Source: Phialocephala subalpina | Lineage: Eukaryota; Ascomycota; Leotiomycetes; Helotiales; Mollisiaceae | Assembly: GCA_900073065.1 (NCBI GenBank) | Contig: FJOG01000002.1 | Coordinates: 2,078,243-2,142,242, forward strand | Length of the DNA: 64,000 nt | Direction of reading: 5' to 3' | Shown here: positions 34,845 through 46,400 of the stretch, in pieces | How the letters are laid out: each line of letters starts with the position of its first letter | How positions within the stretch are numbered: position 1 is the first letter of the stretch | The notes under the pieces: generated by a model | Seen by the model: the letters and a program-made list of their open reading frames with translations, nothing else | What the model was told of the DNA's origin: nothing | Databases searched by the model: none | Position numbers and translations under genes: made by a program

Positions 34845-36340
34845 CAAGAACCGTCGTCATGAGTAGTGGCTCCCGAAGATGCCGCCACTGAAGTTTTGTC
34901 ATCACATCATCATCAACAGCCGTACTCTCCGGCATTGATACAAGTTATATGGAGGAGCTCAAGTGAGCACCTGGGAGACAAGAGCTTTGATACCATCCCA
35001 TTAGTCATCCAAGAACTCTCATATTCCACTCCTGCGAGATAAAAGAACCTCCTCCGACTTCCCTATTCCACAGAAGTCCAGACCCTTCATCAATATCACC
35101 GAATGACACCCCAAGCAGCCACTCCACCTGTGCCTGTCCTCGAAAACCAAACCCTAAAGCTTCAACTACGACCCCCTCCAATCCCAGAGAAATCCCCAAA
35201 GCGATTGACCAAACCAAGACCACAAACGAAGGATGGGGGAAGGAAGACTCGGAACGGCAGTCTCGGACTGTCTGTGGTTTGGCGTATGGCCTTAGGTCGA
35301 AGAGAAAGACAACACAAGAAAGAAGCAGAAGACAGGCAAGAAGATTGAAGACCGATGGGGAAGGAAGGTGGAAGATGAGGGAGTGGAGGTGAATCCAGGT
35401 AGTAGGATGAGAGATGAGAGTGACTGCACCAAATATTTGAGGGTTCTTTGTACTTTGGGTTTGGAGAGCGTGGTTTTGGGAGTTCTGCGGGCGTTAAGGA
35501 GAATGGCAGAAGTCTAAATGCTTTTTGTAGCGGTATCGAAATCGAAATTATTGAACATCTTTTACACGCGACAGAACCTCCGAACTTCCGTCAAATTCAG
35601 GATCCAATTATTGTAAACATACGTGAATTCGAAGGGCATTGAGGTGGAGTTCTGGCCATCGTCGTAAGTGGTGGATCCCGAAGTTGCCCCTACTGAGTTT
35701 TATCATCACATAGTTAACAGCTAGGGCATCCGACATCGATATAAGCGTACGGAGAGCCCACAAGAGTTTCGAAGAGGGGTAATTCTCATGCCGCATCAGT
35801 AAGACAGGATTTATCGTAGCCGTCGTACAAACATCAGAAAGCCTACCTCCTATAGATTCATTTCTCCTGCGCAGCACTAACTCTCTCCCACCACCATATT
35901 CGCCGAGTTACCTCTCAGAACCTGAATTCGCAGCAAGAAAGGCATTCATACAAAACCAAACAACCAAGCTGAAACTTCAGCCAGCTACGGCTCGAAATAG
36001 ACTTCGAGCCGCTCTCTCAGCCAAAGGAAAATTCAAGTGCGAGTGACAATGGGCGCAGGCAAGGTCGGAGAAACCATCTCGGACTTTCTCTGGTTCGGCA
36101 TATGGCCATGGATAGAAAGGAAAAATGGCTCAAAGAAGAAGCAGCAGAAGGAAAAGGGGGGCAAGGAGGTGTAAGGGAAAAAGTGGGAGGAGGCTGTTGA
36201 TGGTGCGTGGGTGAGCCGAGGAAGCAGAATGAGAAGGAGATACTTTGCCAATGTTCGCGGGATGTGTGTTCAGACTTCGAGACAGTTGCGGGCGTTAGGT
36301 GAAGGACGAAGGGCAGAAGTCTAAAGGTTTTTTGTAGCTG
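34845..36340. repeat. Diverged direct tandem duplication (two copies of about 0.7 kb)
   Basis: Copy 1 (about 34845-35550) and copy 2 (about 35650-36340) share ordered blocks: a tagtgg..cccgaag..actgaagttttgtcatcacat block (34860-34910 versus 35665-35715), aaaccaaac..aag.t..aact (35140-35165 versus 35955-35980), a tcggact..ctg/ctctggtt.ggc.tatggcc block (35260-35292 versus 36088-36110), and gcgggcgtta..ggcagaagtctaaa..ttttttgtag..gtatcga (35490-35545 versus 36288-36347). The offset is about 800 bp. Identity is partial, so the event is old. Each copy has remnants of a small coding frame. Confidence 0.6.
36049..36174 (+). CDS. Small open frame, 41 residues, unknown; related frame in the other duplicate copy
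   Basis: ATG 36049 to TAA 36172-36174 encodes a short protein with a hydrophobic and aromatic core (SDFLWFGIWPW) and a Lys-rich tail. The equivalent frame in the first duplicate copy (ATG 35233) reads VSDCLWFGVWP and then stops after 20 residues. Retention of a D-LWFG-WP core in two diverged copies hints at former selection, perhaps as the last exon of a longer gene: upstream, in another frame, both copies keep an NQT-KLKLQP-like stretch. Family unknown. It may be an exon fragment rather than a gene. Confidence 0.25.
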   Translation: MGAGKVGETISDFLWFGIWPWIERKNGSKKKQQKEKGGKEV

Positions 36341-36348
36341 TATCGAGA

Positions 36349-38152
36349 TCATCTGACACCTTTTAACTCTGCCTCGACTTCTTCTTCCACAATCTCTCGT
36401 ACGCCTTCCCAGCCAGCTCCCTTGGGAACCGTTCTTACTCTCCTCTCCTTCTTCTCAAGACCGATAAATTCCTCTGGAAGAACGGTGTCAAAGCTGAAGC
36501 CAGCCTCGTTCTTGAGCGCCAAGTCCACCGCATTCGCGAACTTGGCAGGGTGAGCAGTAGCTAAGGAGATATGATGAGTCTCGGCAGGTGAAGTTCGTTT
36601 TATCGATCGCAAGGAAGCAGCGACACCAATAGCAGAATGTGGGTCCAAAACATAACCACCATTGGAATAGAAATCCTTGATCGTTTCAAGTGTCTGTTCA
36701 TCGCTGACTCTCTCGCTCTCGAAGTCCGTTTGTGCAGCCTTCAGAATCTCTTGGTGGACCTCAAAGCCGCCTTTGGTCTTCAATTCTTTCATCCAGGCCT
36801 CGACTTCCTGACCTGCTTGCTTCCTGTTCCACTCGTCGTCCATGCCTGCCCCAGCAGCGTATTCGTATGCTAGGAACCATAGTAATCGTTCGAAATTGCT
36901 CGATACCAGGATATCCATTGCTGGGCTGAGTGTCTCCTTCACGCCATCCTCGTGCGCTTTTGCTCCATCTTCGGCGATGCCTCCTTCTGCTGCGGCGCCT
37001 TTGACGGGCTTTTTCTCGTATTTACCAGCTTTCCAGAATCGATCGAGGATGTCGTTCTCGTTTGTCGCGACAACAAGCTTCTCTAATGGCAGACCCATGC
37101 GCTTCGCAAAGTATCCAGCCAAGATGTCGCCGAAATTTCCAGAAGGTACGACAACTCGAATTTTGTTGCCGGGCTTGTATGAAGGAGATTTCGTTAGGGC
37201 GAAGTAGGCGTGGAAATAGTATGTGGTCTGAGCGAGGATTCGAGCCCAATTAATAGAGTTGACAGCTCCAAGATTTAATGTCGAATTGATCTTGGGATCT
37301 GCGAAGAGGGCCTTGACTGTATCCTGAGTAGACATTAGCAGAAAAATGGTACAAATCTGCATAACTTACCTGGCAATCGTCGAATGTGCCATCAACGGCC
37401 AAGTTGTGAACGTTGGCATCCAACACTGTAGTCATCTGCGCCTCCTGGACTGGGCTCACTCGTCCCTTGGGATGCAGAATGAAGACGGAAACATCCTTCT
37501 TCCCTCGCAGACCGTAGATTGCTGCTGACCCAGTATCACCACTTGTTGCTCCAACGACAGTGAGGTGATGCCTATTTCTGCCTGTCTTTCCCTGATTCCG
37601 TCGTACCAAGAAGTATTCGAAAAGATTTCCTAGCAGCTGTAGTGCGACATCCTTGAATGCGAATGTAGGTCCGTGGAACAGCTCCAACAAGTACAGGTTC
37701 TCCTTCTCATTGAGTGTGACGAGAGGTGTAGTTTCTGGCGCGCGGAAGGTCGAATAACTTCGGTTGATGATTTCTTTGAGGTCTGCGGTAGGGATTTCAG
37801 AGGGAGAGATATAGAGAGAAAGGATTTCAAGCGCAAGTTCGGAGAAGGACAGGTTCTTCCATTTCGACTCCCAATCGCGGGGTAAGGCGGGGACTTCCTC
37901 CGGGATGAAAAGTCCACCATCAGCTGCGAGACCTTTCAGCACAACTTCCTCGAATGAAAGCTGTTACAAGTAAGCTTCGAGTGTAGCGTAATTGGCTCGA
38001 CTGGGATCTCATACTCCGTAAGACCCTCCTCTTGTGGACAGGTATCGTTGTGATGGGGTGTGAGTCGTGTCTTTGGTTTCTTCAGAATGACCGTTAGTCA
38101 CAGGTGTTGTGGTTGGTACAGCCAGCCCAACAGGAGTAACTGAATCAGACAT
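36349..38152 (-). CDS. THR4: Threonine synthase
   Basis: Three exons: 38152-38015, 37960-37370 and 37323-36349, total 567 residues. Junctions are in phase 0 with GT..AG. The protein starts PSQRYLSTRGGSYGLSFEEVVLKGLAADGGLFIPE, split across exon 1 and 2, which is the family's N-terminus. FHGPTFAFKDVALQ holds the PLP-binding Lys near residue 150. VVGATSGDTGSAAIYG is the phosphate-binding loop, and VVVPSGNFGDILAGYFAKRMGLP the second PLP loop. It converts O-phospho-homoserine to threonine in the cytosol. An Ala/Glu-rich insert (KGAAAEGGIAEDGAKAHED) makes it longer than the roughly 515-residue yeast enzyme. It shares a 386-bp divergent promoter with the methyltransferase, which contains a TGACTCA box. 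Confidence 0.95.
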
Positions 38153-38538
38153 GGCGTAATGGCAGGAGGAGAATTAATTGCTGAATGTTGGTCTGTCTGC
38201 TCTCTTTTGAAGAGCAGAGAAAAATATCATGCACCAATTCCGCGATCGGACATTCTGCAAAAAGTGCCGATGACTCAAATCACGTGGAACTCAGGGATCG
38301 TTGGTGAAGTAGCCTCCGTAATTGGTCTTTTTGAAACGGATGGTCTCCTTCCTCTGATATTTTGTTAAAAAGCCGGCAATATAGTGCTTGCTAACAAATG
38401 TGTGTTGAGTTGTGGAATTGAGTTTCCCCGTCTCACCAAGACTTGCTTTTTCTCAGCCGAAACATTTCCTTCTCCTCCATGATACCCTTCTCTGAGTTCA
38501 GTATTTGATACCACTGCAATCAAAACTCATTGACCCCG
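38153..38538. promoter_or_regulatory. Divergent promoter between THR4 and the methyltransferase
   Basis: 386 bp. It holds one TGACTCA (38272-38278) and an adjacent CACGTG (38282-38287), 120-135 bp upstream of the THR4 start, and a CT-rich leader before the methyltransferase ATG. Orientation and spacing suit control of both genes. Confidence 0.55.
38272..38278. promoter_or_regulatory. Gcn4/CPC1-type box TGACTCA
   Basis: An exact consensus site for the general amino-acid control activator (Gcn4 in yeast, CPC1/CpcA in filamentous fungi), 120 bp upstream of THR4, an expected target. Binding is inferred from the motif alone. Confidence 0.6.
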
Positions 38539-39273
38539 ATGGCTCAGAACGTCTATGACCAAGAGAACTTCTTCAAGGAGTATATCCAACTTCCTCGCCA
38601 AGTCAAGGGGCTCGATGGCGCTCCCGAATGGTCCGCTTTGAAAGCTCTCATTCCAGATCCTAAAGGATCAGCCTTTTTGGACCTTGGATGCGGCTTTGGT
38701 TGGGTCTGTCGATGGGCTAGAGAAAATGGTGCAACTACTGTTCAAGGAGTCGATGTATCAGACAATATGCTCTCTAAGGCGAGGGGATTTCCACCAGATG
38801 CAGCCATCACATACACTCGAGCAGACCTGGAGACATTCGAGATACCCCCAAACACGTACGACATTGTCTTCAGCTCTCTTACCCTCCACTACCTCAAGAA
38901 CCTCCCAAGTCTGATACTTCAGATATCCAAGTCGTTGAAAGCTGGAGGGGCTTTTATGTGCTCGGTCGAACACCCGATATTCACATCTCCTCGAAACGCA
39001 AAGTTCGTCCCGGATTCGGAGGGCCAGACCATCTGGCCTCTCGATGGGTATTTGAAGGAAGGACCTCGAACGACGAACTGGTTCGCCGATGGAGTTGTGA
39101 AGCAGCATCGAACAATCTCGACATATGTCACTCTCCTTCTCCAAGCCCGGCTTCAACTTTCTGCACTTGACGAGTGGGGGCCAACTCCTGAGCAGATCAA
39201 AGAGTCGCCTCAATGGGCAGATGAATTGAAACGGCCACCGTTCCTGCTCTTGAAGGGGGTGAAGGCGATGTAA
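38539..39273 (+). CDS. Class I SAM-dependent methyltransferase (type 11 fold)
   Basis: A single exon of 244 residues from ATG 38539 (the codon nine bases upstream is TTG, not a start). Motif I is AFLDLGCGFGWVCRWA near residue 47. Motif II acidic loop is VQGVDVSDNML. Motif post-II has YTRADLETFEIPPNTYDIVFSSLTLHYLKNL, and motif III includes LKAGGAFMCSVEHPIF. This is the soluble small-molecule methyltransferase fold (Methyltransf_11/25), similar to bacterial-type proteins of this length. The substrate cannot be told from the sequence. The divergent arrangement with threonine synthase is the only context; there is no biosynthetic cluster. Confidence 0.85.
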   Translation: MAQNVYDQENFFKEYIQLPRQVKGLDGAPEWSALKALIPDPKGSAFLDLGCGFGWVCRWARENGATTVQGVDVSDNMLSKARGFPPDAAITYTRADLETFEIPPNTYDIVFSSLTLHYLKNLPSLILQISKSLKAGGAFMCSVEHPIFTSPRNAKFVPDSEGQTIWPLDGYLKEGPRTTNWFADGVVKQHRTISTYVTLLLQARLQLSALDEWGPTPEQIKESPQWADELKRPPFLLLKGVKAM

Positions 39274-39596
39274 AGCTATTTTGCAAGCTTAGGTTTCATT
39301 TCAGTTACCAAAGAATGAAGGTTCAGCTTGGTCTGCAAGGTCTCACTTCTGAACGAACCGACTCCCTTGATTGGCCACAGAACCTGCAGGGGGCTGACTC
39401 CAACCTCAACCCAGCGGCCCAGCCTCATATGCACATCAGCATTACTACTTTTCTTGACGACCTCAAGAAATATTTACAGATATCATGAGAGGTAGCTGAC
39501 TTTTCACCTTCGTTTCCCGTTCTACGGCATCCTCAAGAAAGAGTCACAGTAGCTGTACCTCTTCACGGTCCTTAGCTTCCCCGCATCACATGTACC
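39274..39596. other. Short intergenic region
   Basis: 323 bp between two plus-strand genes. Nothing beyond a presumed promoter is seen. Confidence 0.5.
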
Positions 39597-40327
39597 ATGG
39601 GTCTCCTCACAAGCTACCACGAGTGGCTGAAAGTAGCTGATACAGCACTACCTCAAAACTTTGCTGGTTATATACTTCAGCTCTGTCTTTCACCTCTCCG
39701 ATCAAAACCCTTCGCAACAGACTCATACGACAACCCGAAAGAGATCGCGAAATGTGGCAAACGTATTGGGAAGAGGAACTTCTTGCCAAAGCTGCCCGAG
39801 AGAGATGGAGAAAGACCCGAGATGTTGAAATGGATGGCCCCACATCGACAAGCTACCCAGAGAACTGACGATGATATGCACGAGGTAAGTTCAAAGTTGG
39901 GAGAATCATTCCAGGCACTAACGATGAACAGCTTCTCGCTCAAGCAATCGACGAACTAGTAGCCAAGCACGCAGTCCACGTCGTCGTCAAGACCTCCCCA
40001 ATGGAGAAGTCAGGTGATGCAATCCTCATCAAGGACGACATTGAGACTCCTCACGCAATCGCCAAGCAAAACAAACGGGAAATTGCTCATGTCCACGTCG
40101 ACGGTGGTCATGGAGACTATTCATTACACCTATGTCTCAGTCCATCCGACTGCAAGGAGGTCATCGAGAAGAAATGGGGGGAAAGGATGACGCTGGCCGG
40201 AAGCTTGGTGCCGACGAACTACTTGCTCATCTACACGCCAAGGACGAAGGAAGAGCTTGAGATTGTTAAGATGATTATTGAGGGTGCGATTGTGTTTATG
40301 ACTGGAGCGAGGGAGTTAGTTCAGTAA
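39597..40327 (+). CDS. Luciferase-domain (PF17648-like) protein of unknown function
   Basis: Two exons, 39597-39884 and 39932-40327, joined in phase 0 across a 47-bp intron with a CACTAAC branch, total 227 residues. The C-terminal half carries the family pattern: EIAHVHVDGGHGDYSLHLCLSPSDCKEVIEKKWGERMTLAG, then PTNYLLIYTPRTKEELEIVKMIIEGAIVFM. This matches the fungal/bacterial luciferase-domain family (formerly DUF5519), named for similarity to a beetle-luciferase-like region but with no proven enzyme activity. The N-terminal 90 residues are poorly conserved and basic. No signal peptide is obvious. I see no link to its neighbours. Confidence 0.72.
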
Positions 40328-42048
40328 TTTGGGGTTGATTTATGGTTCTGAGGTTCGAAGGTTTGGTTGATACCCGAGTTCGTTGATTTTCCTGGCATGG
40401 TTTCATCTGAGTGGACGTCGGACGATGCTCCAGATGGAATCAAGCCTGATTTTGCAGCGAGAGATATGAAGCAATCCAATGGTCCCCTTCACTCTGGATG
40501 CATCTTTAGATATCAATGCTGCGGTTGAAATCTCGAAAACTTTGCTCCAGATGTGTTAATGAACACACAATACTCACTTGCGATTGTCCAAGCTTTGTTG
40601 GGCATGGCTTCGCTGAGCGGAAGACCATTGTCGTCCCGTTCCGTCTCATCTATCAAGCATCCGACAAACAAAAGCACGTTGTCACTGTCAAGGCAGTCCC
40701 TTTATTAACTAACAATACCATTTCCACAATCTCCAAATTCGCATCTTTCTAATCCCGCAATTCCACCTAGAGAAAGGTGGTAAATCTTTCCACGCAAAGG
40801 ACATCAAAAATGAAAAGCCCAGTCAGAGGCAGTCGCCAGCCAGTCTCTCAGCCATACATTATAAACCATTTGTAATGCTTCATCTTGAAAAAAGGTTGAG
40901 ACTAACGAAGTATCGTTTATATACTCCTTTGGACGAGCGTCTCTGGCCCGATGGAAGGGACATAATGCGCGAAGCTAGTTTCTCTCATCCATCTCTCTTT
41001 ATTAATGAATCTCAGAGCTCGTTGGTGAAAGGGATGTGCCTACTTTCTGTGTGCGCTCAATCACTCTCCTACACGGAAGTAAATTCCCAACTTCTCACAA
41101 CCTTCTTAAATCCCGAGTGTGCAAGTATTGCTTGGCTCCAATCGGAGCAGAAATCAGAGGGATGCAAAGCTATATATACGATACCTTTCCAGTAACTGGT
41201 CAGCAGACGAAACAGTCAAGTCGAGGAAGCCGTTGTACCTGTCGAGTTGAAACGACGGGATTGAGACGACAGAAGTCTTTGCCCAACTAGAGACTTGCTT
41301 GTGCTGCCTGCAAGCTACAAGTGAGTTTTCACGAGATTGTCTAATCATTCGAACTTACAATTGTTGTTGTCGATTTATCTTATATTGCCACTCTCTTTCA
41401 ATCACCACAAGCAAGACGCTGCGCAACTATCTCCAATCTACTCCTTTGATCATCTCATGCGACATCCCGACGACCAGAATTTCGTCCCCAGCCTCACCTA
41501 CAATGAAAGGACTGACTTAGTCGAGATCAAAATCAGAACTTCTGATATCTTGTCTTGAAGACTGATCGTGATGCGAAGACGGGACAATATGCTGAAAAGT
41601 CACAAGCAGACGGACTATTTATCGTTTCGCCTTTCATCGGCATCGAAGTCTGCTTCTCCAATTTCGAGCGTATTATTCAAGACAGTCAAGACATTGACTT
41701 AAGACTTAACATTGAGGATAAAGGATTAGTATCTTGTCCGCTCTAAGGAAGCTCCGCCCTACTATTGGCTTCCGCTGGATCATTGCATGACCCTGAATAT
41801 CGATTTTGGGAAGAACGAACATTGAGATGTACAAATACGTAACGAAAAATGAGGAAAAGATTCTCAAAGCAGAAGGTAGGATAAGAAAGCTTGTTTCATA
41901 CGCTTTATTGAATACTGTCTGCACGGCATCAAGTAACCACCGCCTTCAAAAGCGAGTGTCAATAACCGAAAGTTTCCCGGTATTCCCACAGCCTTGCCTC
42001 TTCCTGAACCCAAAAGCTTGCCATGGCCATATCTGTGTGTTTTCTCTT
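40328..42048. other. Intergenic region
   Basis: 1.72 kb between the luciferase-domain gene and the UbiA remnant. Several short open stretches (for example 40875-41195) have no family features and no splice links. No RNA gene or repeat recognised. Confidence 0.4.
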
Positions 42049-42961
42049 CTAGTACAGGCTTGACCTCTTTATCAGGTATTCCCGGAGTAATCCCAGTACC
42101 ATGCTCCCTCCAATAGGATAGTTTCCCCATTCGAACCACCAAGCACAACTCTTCGGATTCTCCAAGTTAACTTTTAGCATCATAGCAGACAAAGAGATAG
42201 CAGTGCCTCCACAACTGAGTGCGAAGTGTACTGGCCCGAAGCCTGCGTGCTTTCCAGCTAGTACCAGACCACCGATCTGCACTGCTGAAAGAAGGGAAAG
42301 AGCCGGCTTGGTGCCTTTAAGTCCTCTGGAAGGTTGGAGTTAGCGTCTTCTCGAGGAATAATGAGGCATTTAGAGAGGATAAACATACAGCCTAACAGCT
42401 AGCCCCGGCGCGCCGGCTTTGAGGTCGTCCTCATAGTCTTGGTGTACATAGACAGTATCAAAGATCACAGTCCAGAGCGTTCCCGAGATACTGAGGAAAG
42501 TGATCGTGAGGAAATCTGGGGAGGACTTGAGAGTATCCCACGAAACGGAGCTGACTATTGCAATTCGCTCTAATTGTAAAGGATAATGTCCTAATATCGC
42601 ACGGCACATCAAGTAAAGCGGAGCCGAGAAGGCGAAACCTAGGAAGACCTGCGGAAAGCCCGAGACTCGTTTAGGTGAGGGATACAGGCAAAGAAGCACA
42701 CCATCTGCGACCGCATAGGATATAGCAGCATGTGGTAGTGATGAAAGCAAACAGCCGCGGCAGCAAGCTGTTCCAGCGTGAAAACATTCGCTTGCTTGGT
42801 GGAGACTGCACCGCGTGCGATAGGTCGATTGCGAGTTCGGGCAACCTGACGATTGAATTTCTGATCCAGGCTGTCGTTCACGGTGCATCCTATACCACGG
42901 ATGATGATATCCCAAGAAGCCAGGTACAAAGACCATTCAACGGCAGTAATTATGGAAGGGA
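42049..42961 (-). pseudogene. UbiA-family aromatic prenyltransferase, frameshifted and missing its N-terminus
   Basis: Exons 42961-42389 and 42325-42049 are joined by a 63-bp intron. The first Asp-rich motif is RGIGCTVNDSLDQKFNRQVARTRNRPIARG and the second is FDTVYVHQDYEDDLKAG, both diagnostic of membrane UbiA enzymes of fungal meroterpenoid or quinone pathways (Pyr6/Coq2-like). Membrane helices such as VFLGFAFSAPLYLMC lie between. LEQLAAAAV and LPHAAISYAVADGVLL are in different frames; one T missing from TTTT (plus-strand aaa 42749-42751) explains it. The last position of the first NDxxDxxxD motif is Asn, not Asp. No upstream exon encoding the first helix was found. Together these suggest a pseudogene. 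Confidence 0.72.
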
Positions 42962-43406
42962 CTGGAACAAGGAGGTTCAAAAGAACTCAAAACTCCCCTT
43001 TCCAAAATTTCGCGACTGGATTCCGCATGTTGTCCTGGGTGCCCGGGCCCGCTATAACCAGAGAGAACTCCCTTCATTGTTCTCTTAGCGTTAGAAGATG
43101 GTCTCTCTGGGAGCTTATGGCGACTACGGAGAGACCGTGTCAAACATACCGCACTCTTTTTGTTGGTTCATTTGTACGTACATGGAAGATGAACTTCAAA
43201 CATACTACACTCATGTTGTTCGATCATTTGTACATTGACGGAAGATGAACGAGGTTATACAATTCAAATTCTGACTCAAAACAGTGCGCCGCTCTACATT
43301 GTGACTTTTGCTATGTACCAACTACTCCAAAACAAGAATCCTGCCATGCCCAAACGCCTTCAATGGGAATCTTCGTGCCTTCGTCACTGCTACCAATGCC
43401 TCTAGA
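42962..43406. other. Region between the UbiA remnant and RPA190
   Basis: 445 bp. Where the UbiA 5' exon should lie, no frame encodes the expected first membrane helix. It holds a 55-bp tandem repeat (43140-43250). The rest is probably the RPA190 3' flank. Confidence 0.45.
43140..43250. repeat. Two-copy tandem repeat, unit about 55 bp
   Basis: Copies at about 43140-43194 and 43196-43250 both begin tcaaacatac and end gaagatgaac, with atttgtac in the middle. They differ at roughly a quarter of positions. Non-coding. Confidence 0.75.
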
Positions 43407-46400
43407 TTACACCTCATCGCCCTTCTTGGTAGGAACTTGAGTGAGCACATCAAAAGCGCCCGTTCCAACCTTGCTTATCCTCCCAATGACAATTCTCGAA
43501 CTTGGATTTGAAAGATCATCCCAGTCACCATCCGTCACAGCATCTGCCAAGAACCCAACCGTCGTCTCGAAACTCATCTTCATGAACGGACTAACGCTTC
43601 CCCTCATTCCATTTCTGTTGAAGGGGCTGAATCCTCCACCTCGAGTCATATGGTCGGCGATCAAGTTCAAATGCCTGTTGTCGACACTGATTCCGTGACC
43701 ACCGAAAACGCCTGCAAGTTCCTGCACGATGGCTCCACGACAGGCTTCGACACCGTAGTTGGTGAGCATGGCCGCGATGTCGTTTGTGGAGATGGTGTTT
43801 GGGTTGATGAATTCGGCGTAAGCCTGCATGGCTTTCAGATTGACACCTTCAGTGTGAACAACCCGCGCCTTATATGGCTTGCCAGCCGAATCCTTCATTT
43901 CTTCGTCAGGAACGTATGTGCAGCCAGCAAGACCTGGAATCTGCTGAATGAGAGACTGTCTCAAAGCGTCCTCGACGATGGAAAGCATGAGAACCTTGGG
44001 AACTTCTGCGTCATATTCCATGGTGATCTCACACCACTCTCCAGCCTCTTCATCAAAACGGAAGCGGACGATGTCGTTGCATGATTTCATCACTCGGGCT
44101 TCGCGTTCTTCTGCTATAGCGGTGGCGGCTTGACTTTGGGCGCGGCTCTGTGAACGGCTCTGCTTGGCATCGTCCTCTTCGTCGCCGCTAGCAGGTTCTC
44201 GCGGTGACCCGCCAATGCCTTCGTCTTCCATATCCTCGTCGTCCTCAGGCTCTGCTTCTTTCTGCATCTGGGTCTGGATTCGGTCATCGTCCTCGTCATT
44301 TGCTGCATAGCTGACAGCTTCGGCGCGGTTGGCCCGTTGCTTATCATTTGTGGCATCATCATCTCCATCATCGTCGTCGTCGTCTTCGTTGACTTCGCGT
44401 TCCGCTGAAGCTCTGGCTTCTTCAATGGTGCCGATAGACTTTCCGATTTCAGGCACCGCGGCAGTGTTCGCAGCTGACTTCATGGCTTTCTCTCCCTTCT
44501 TCTTTCCGAGTGCCTTACGGGTGAACTGCTGAAGCTTGGGAGCGAACTTCTTCTCCAAGGTAGTAAACACATCTCCAATGGTGATGGCGTAGGTCTCCGT
44601 GTACTCCTTTGAAGGGAAGAGCTTGATGTGAATGTCGTAAATTTTGGCTTGGCCATAAGCTGTGCCTCGACCAATGCGTTCCTTGACAGTGGCCTCATCC
44701 AGGACTTCAGCAAGCGAGAGAACACTGATGCCCTTGGCGAATTTCTCTCCATCCTGGTCCGACAGCTCCTCGTTCACGAACAGCGTCATGCTAGGAGTCG
44801 AGATGTGGTTACTTGCTGTCATGACAATTTCTCTGAGACGTGGGATACCGAGAGTGACGTTCTTGGCAGAATGTCCTGCCAAGTGGAAGGTGTTGAGCGT
44901 CATCTGGGTCGATGGCTCTCCAATTGACTGACCTGCCACGATGCCGACGGCTTCACCTGGCTCGACTACTGACTTGAGATACTTTGCCATGAGAACTGGT
45001 TCAAGTGCTTTGCGGACGCCCACGCCTCTTGTGTGCTCCTTATCCTTGACAAGTCCATCCGGATTGGTCTTCAGGTAATCCGTCAAAGCTTCGTAGAACT
45101 TCTCAGAGGTCGCATAGCCGTATTTTCCAGGGTTGAAATCCGCAAGAACAGGATCGGGACCGTTTTTGTCGTTTGCTTTGGCGTACTTCACGGCCTTCTT
45201 CATCCGCTTGACAATTGTGTCTTTCTCGTCAAAGATCGTGGCATACTTTGGATCGCCGTAATTCAGCTGCGACAGCTCTGAAGTGATGTTCTCAAGCAAG
45301 AACTTGAAATCCTTCAAGTGCTTCTGTTTCGTTGGCTCCAGTCCATCCTCACCGTACAGGAACTGCACCATCGAACCATCAGCATCTCTGACAGAGGTGT
45401 CGTATTCGACTTTAAGACCCTCCATTCCCTTAATAAGACATCTTTGAAGGTATCCGGAACGAGAAGTCTTGACAGCAGTGTCAATGAGACCCTCTCTTCC
45501 AGCCATTGCGTGGAAGTAGTACTCTTGTGGTCTGATACCAGTCAAGAAACGATTGACAATGTATCCTCCGGCTCGAACGTGGGTTTCGTATGGCCTAAAA
45601 CACGGCAGAGTCTTTCCACTGACCATTACCGGCACACGACGACCTTCCAGAACCTGCTGACCGAGATTGCAGGAAATAAGGTTGGCGTTGACAGCACTAC
45701 CCTTTGCTCCAGATACTGTCATATTCTGCATCTGGTTCTTAGGGAACTGCTTTACCAGACCTCCAGGGAGACAGATCAGACTGATGGCAGATGAGAGATC
45801 TCCGCCTTGCTTGTTCGTTAGGGTATCTAACCCAGCCTGTTTGGAATCGTCCCTCAGGACATCCTCCAATCGGGATAGAAGTTCCGGGTCCGTATCATCT
45901 GGCTTTTGTTCGGTGAGCCCTACATACTTAGATGCAACTTCTAACCCGATGGTGTCGGCGACTACAAGTTTGTCTCTGCGGTCTCGCTCTCCTTGAGGTG
46001 TCAATCGCAAGTCATCCATACCGCAAGAGAACGCTCTCATGTGCAGAAATTTGGTCAGAAGTCGACCCAGGATACTAAGAGTCTTCCCTGCAACTGTAGG
46101 GCCATAAACTTCGTGTATCGAGTGGATGAAGCCACCTCCTGCAGGTCCAATCTGCGCTTTGTCGAGAACACCGGTGATGAATTCTCCGCCTTTGATATGA
46201 ACAACGCCTTCCTCGGATTTAGGTCCCCACCTATTATCTGGAGTCTGAGATTTGCTGGTAAGTGTGAGGGGTGCGCAGTCAACAGGGGTAATATTCTTCA
46301 ATATCGTCGTGATAACCTGCTTTCCAGTCCATCTCGCAACGGGCTTCAAGATAGCTGGTGGAACCGTCTCTATCCTATCTCCAACAATATGGCCACTTTC

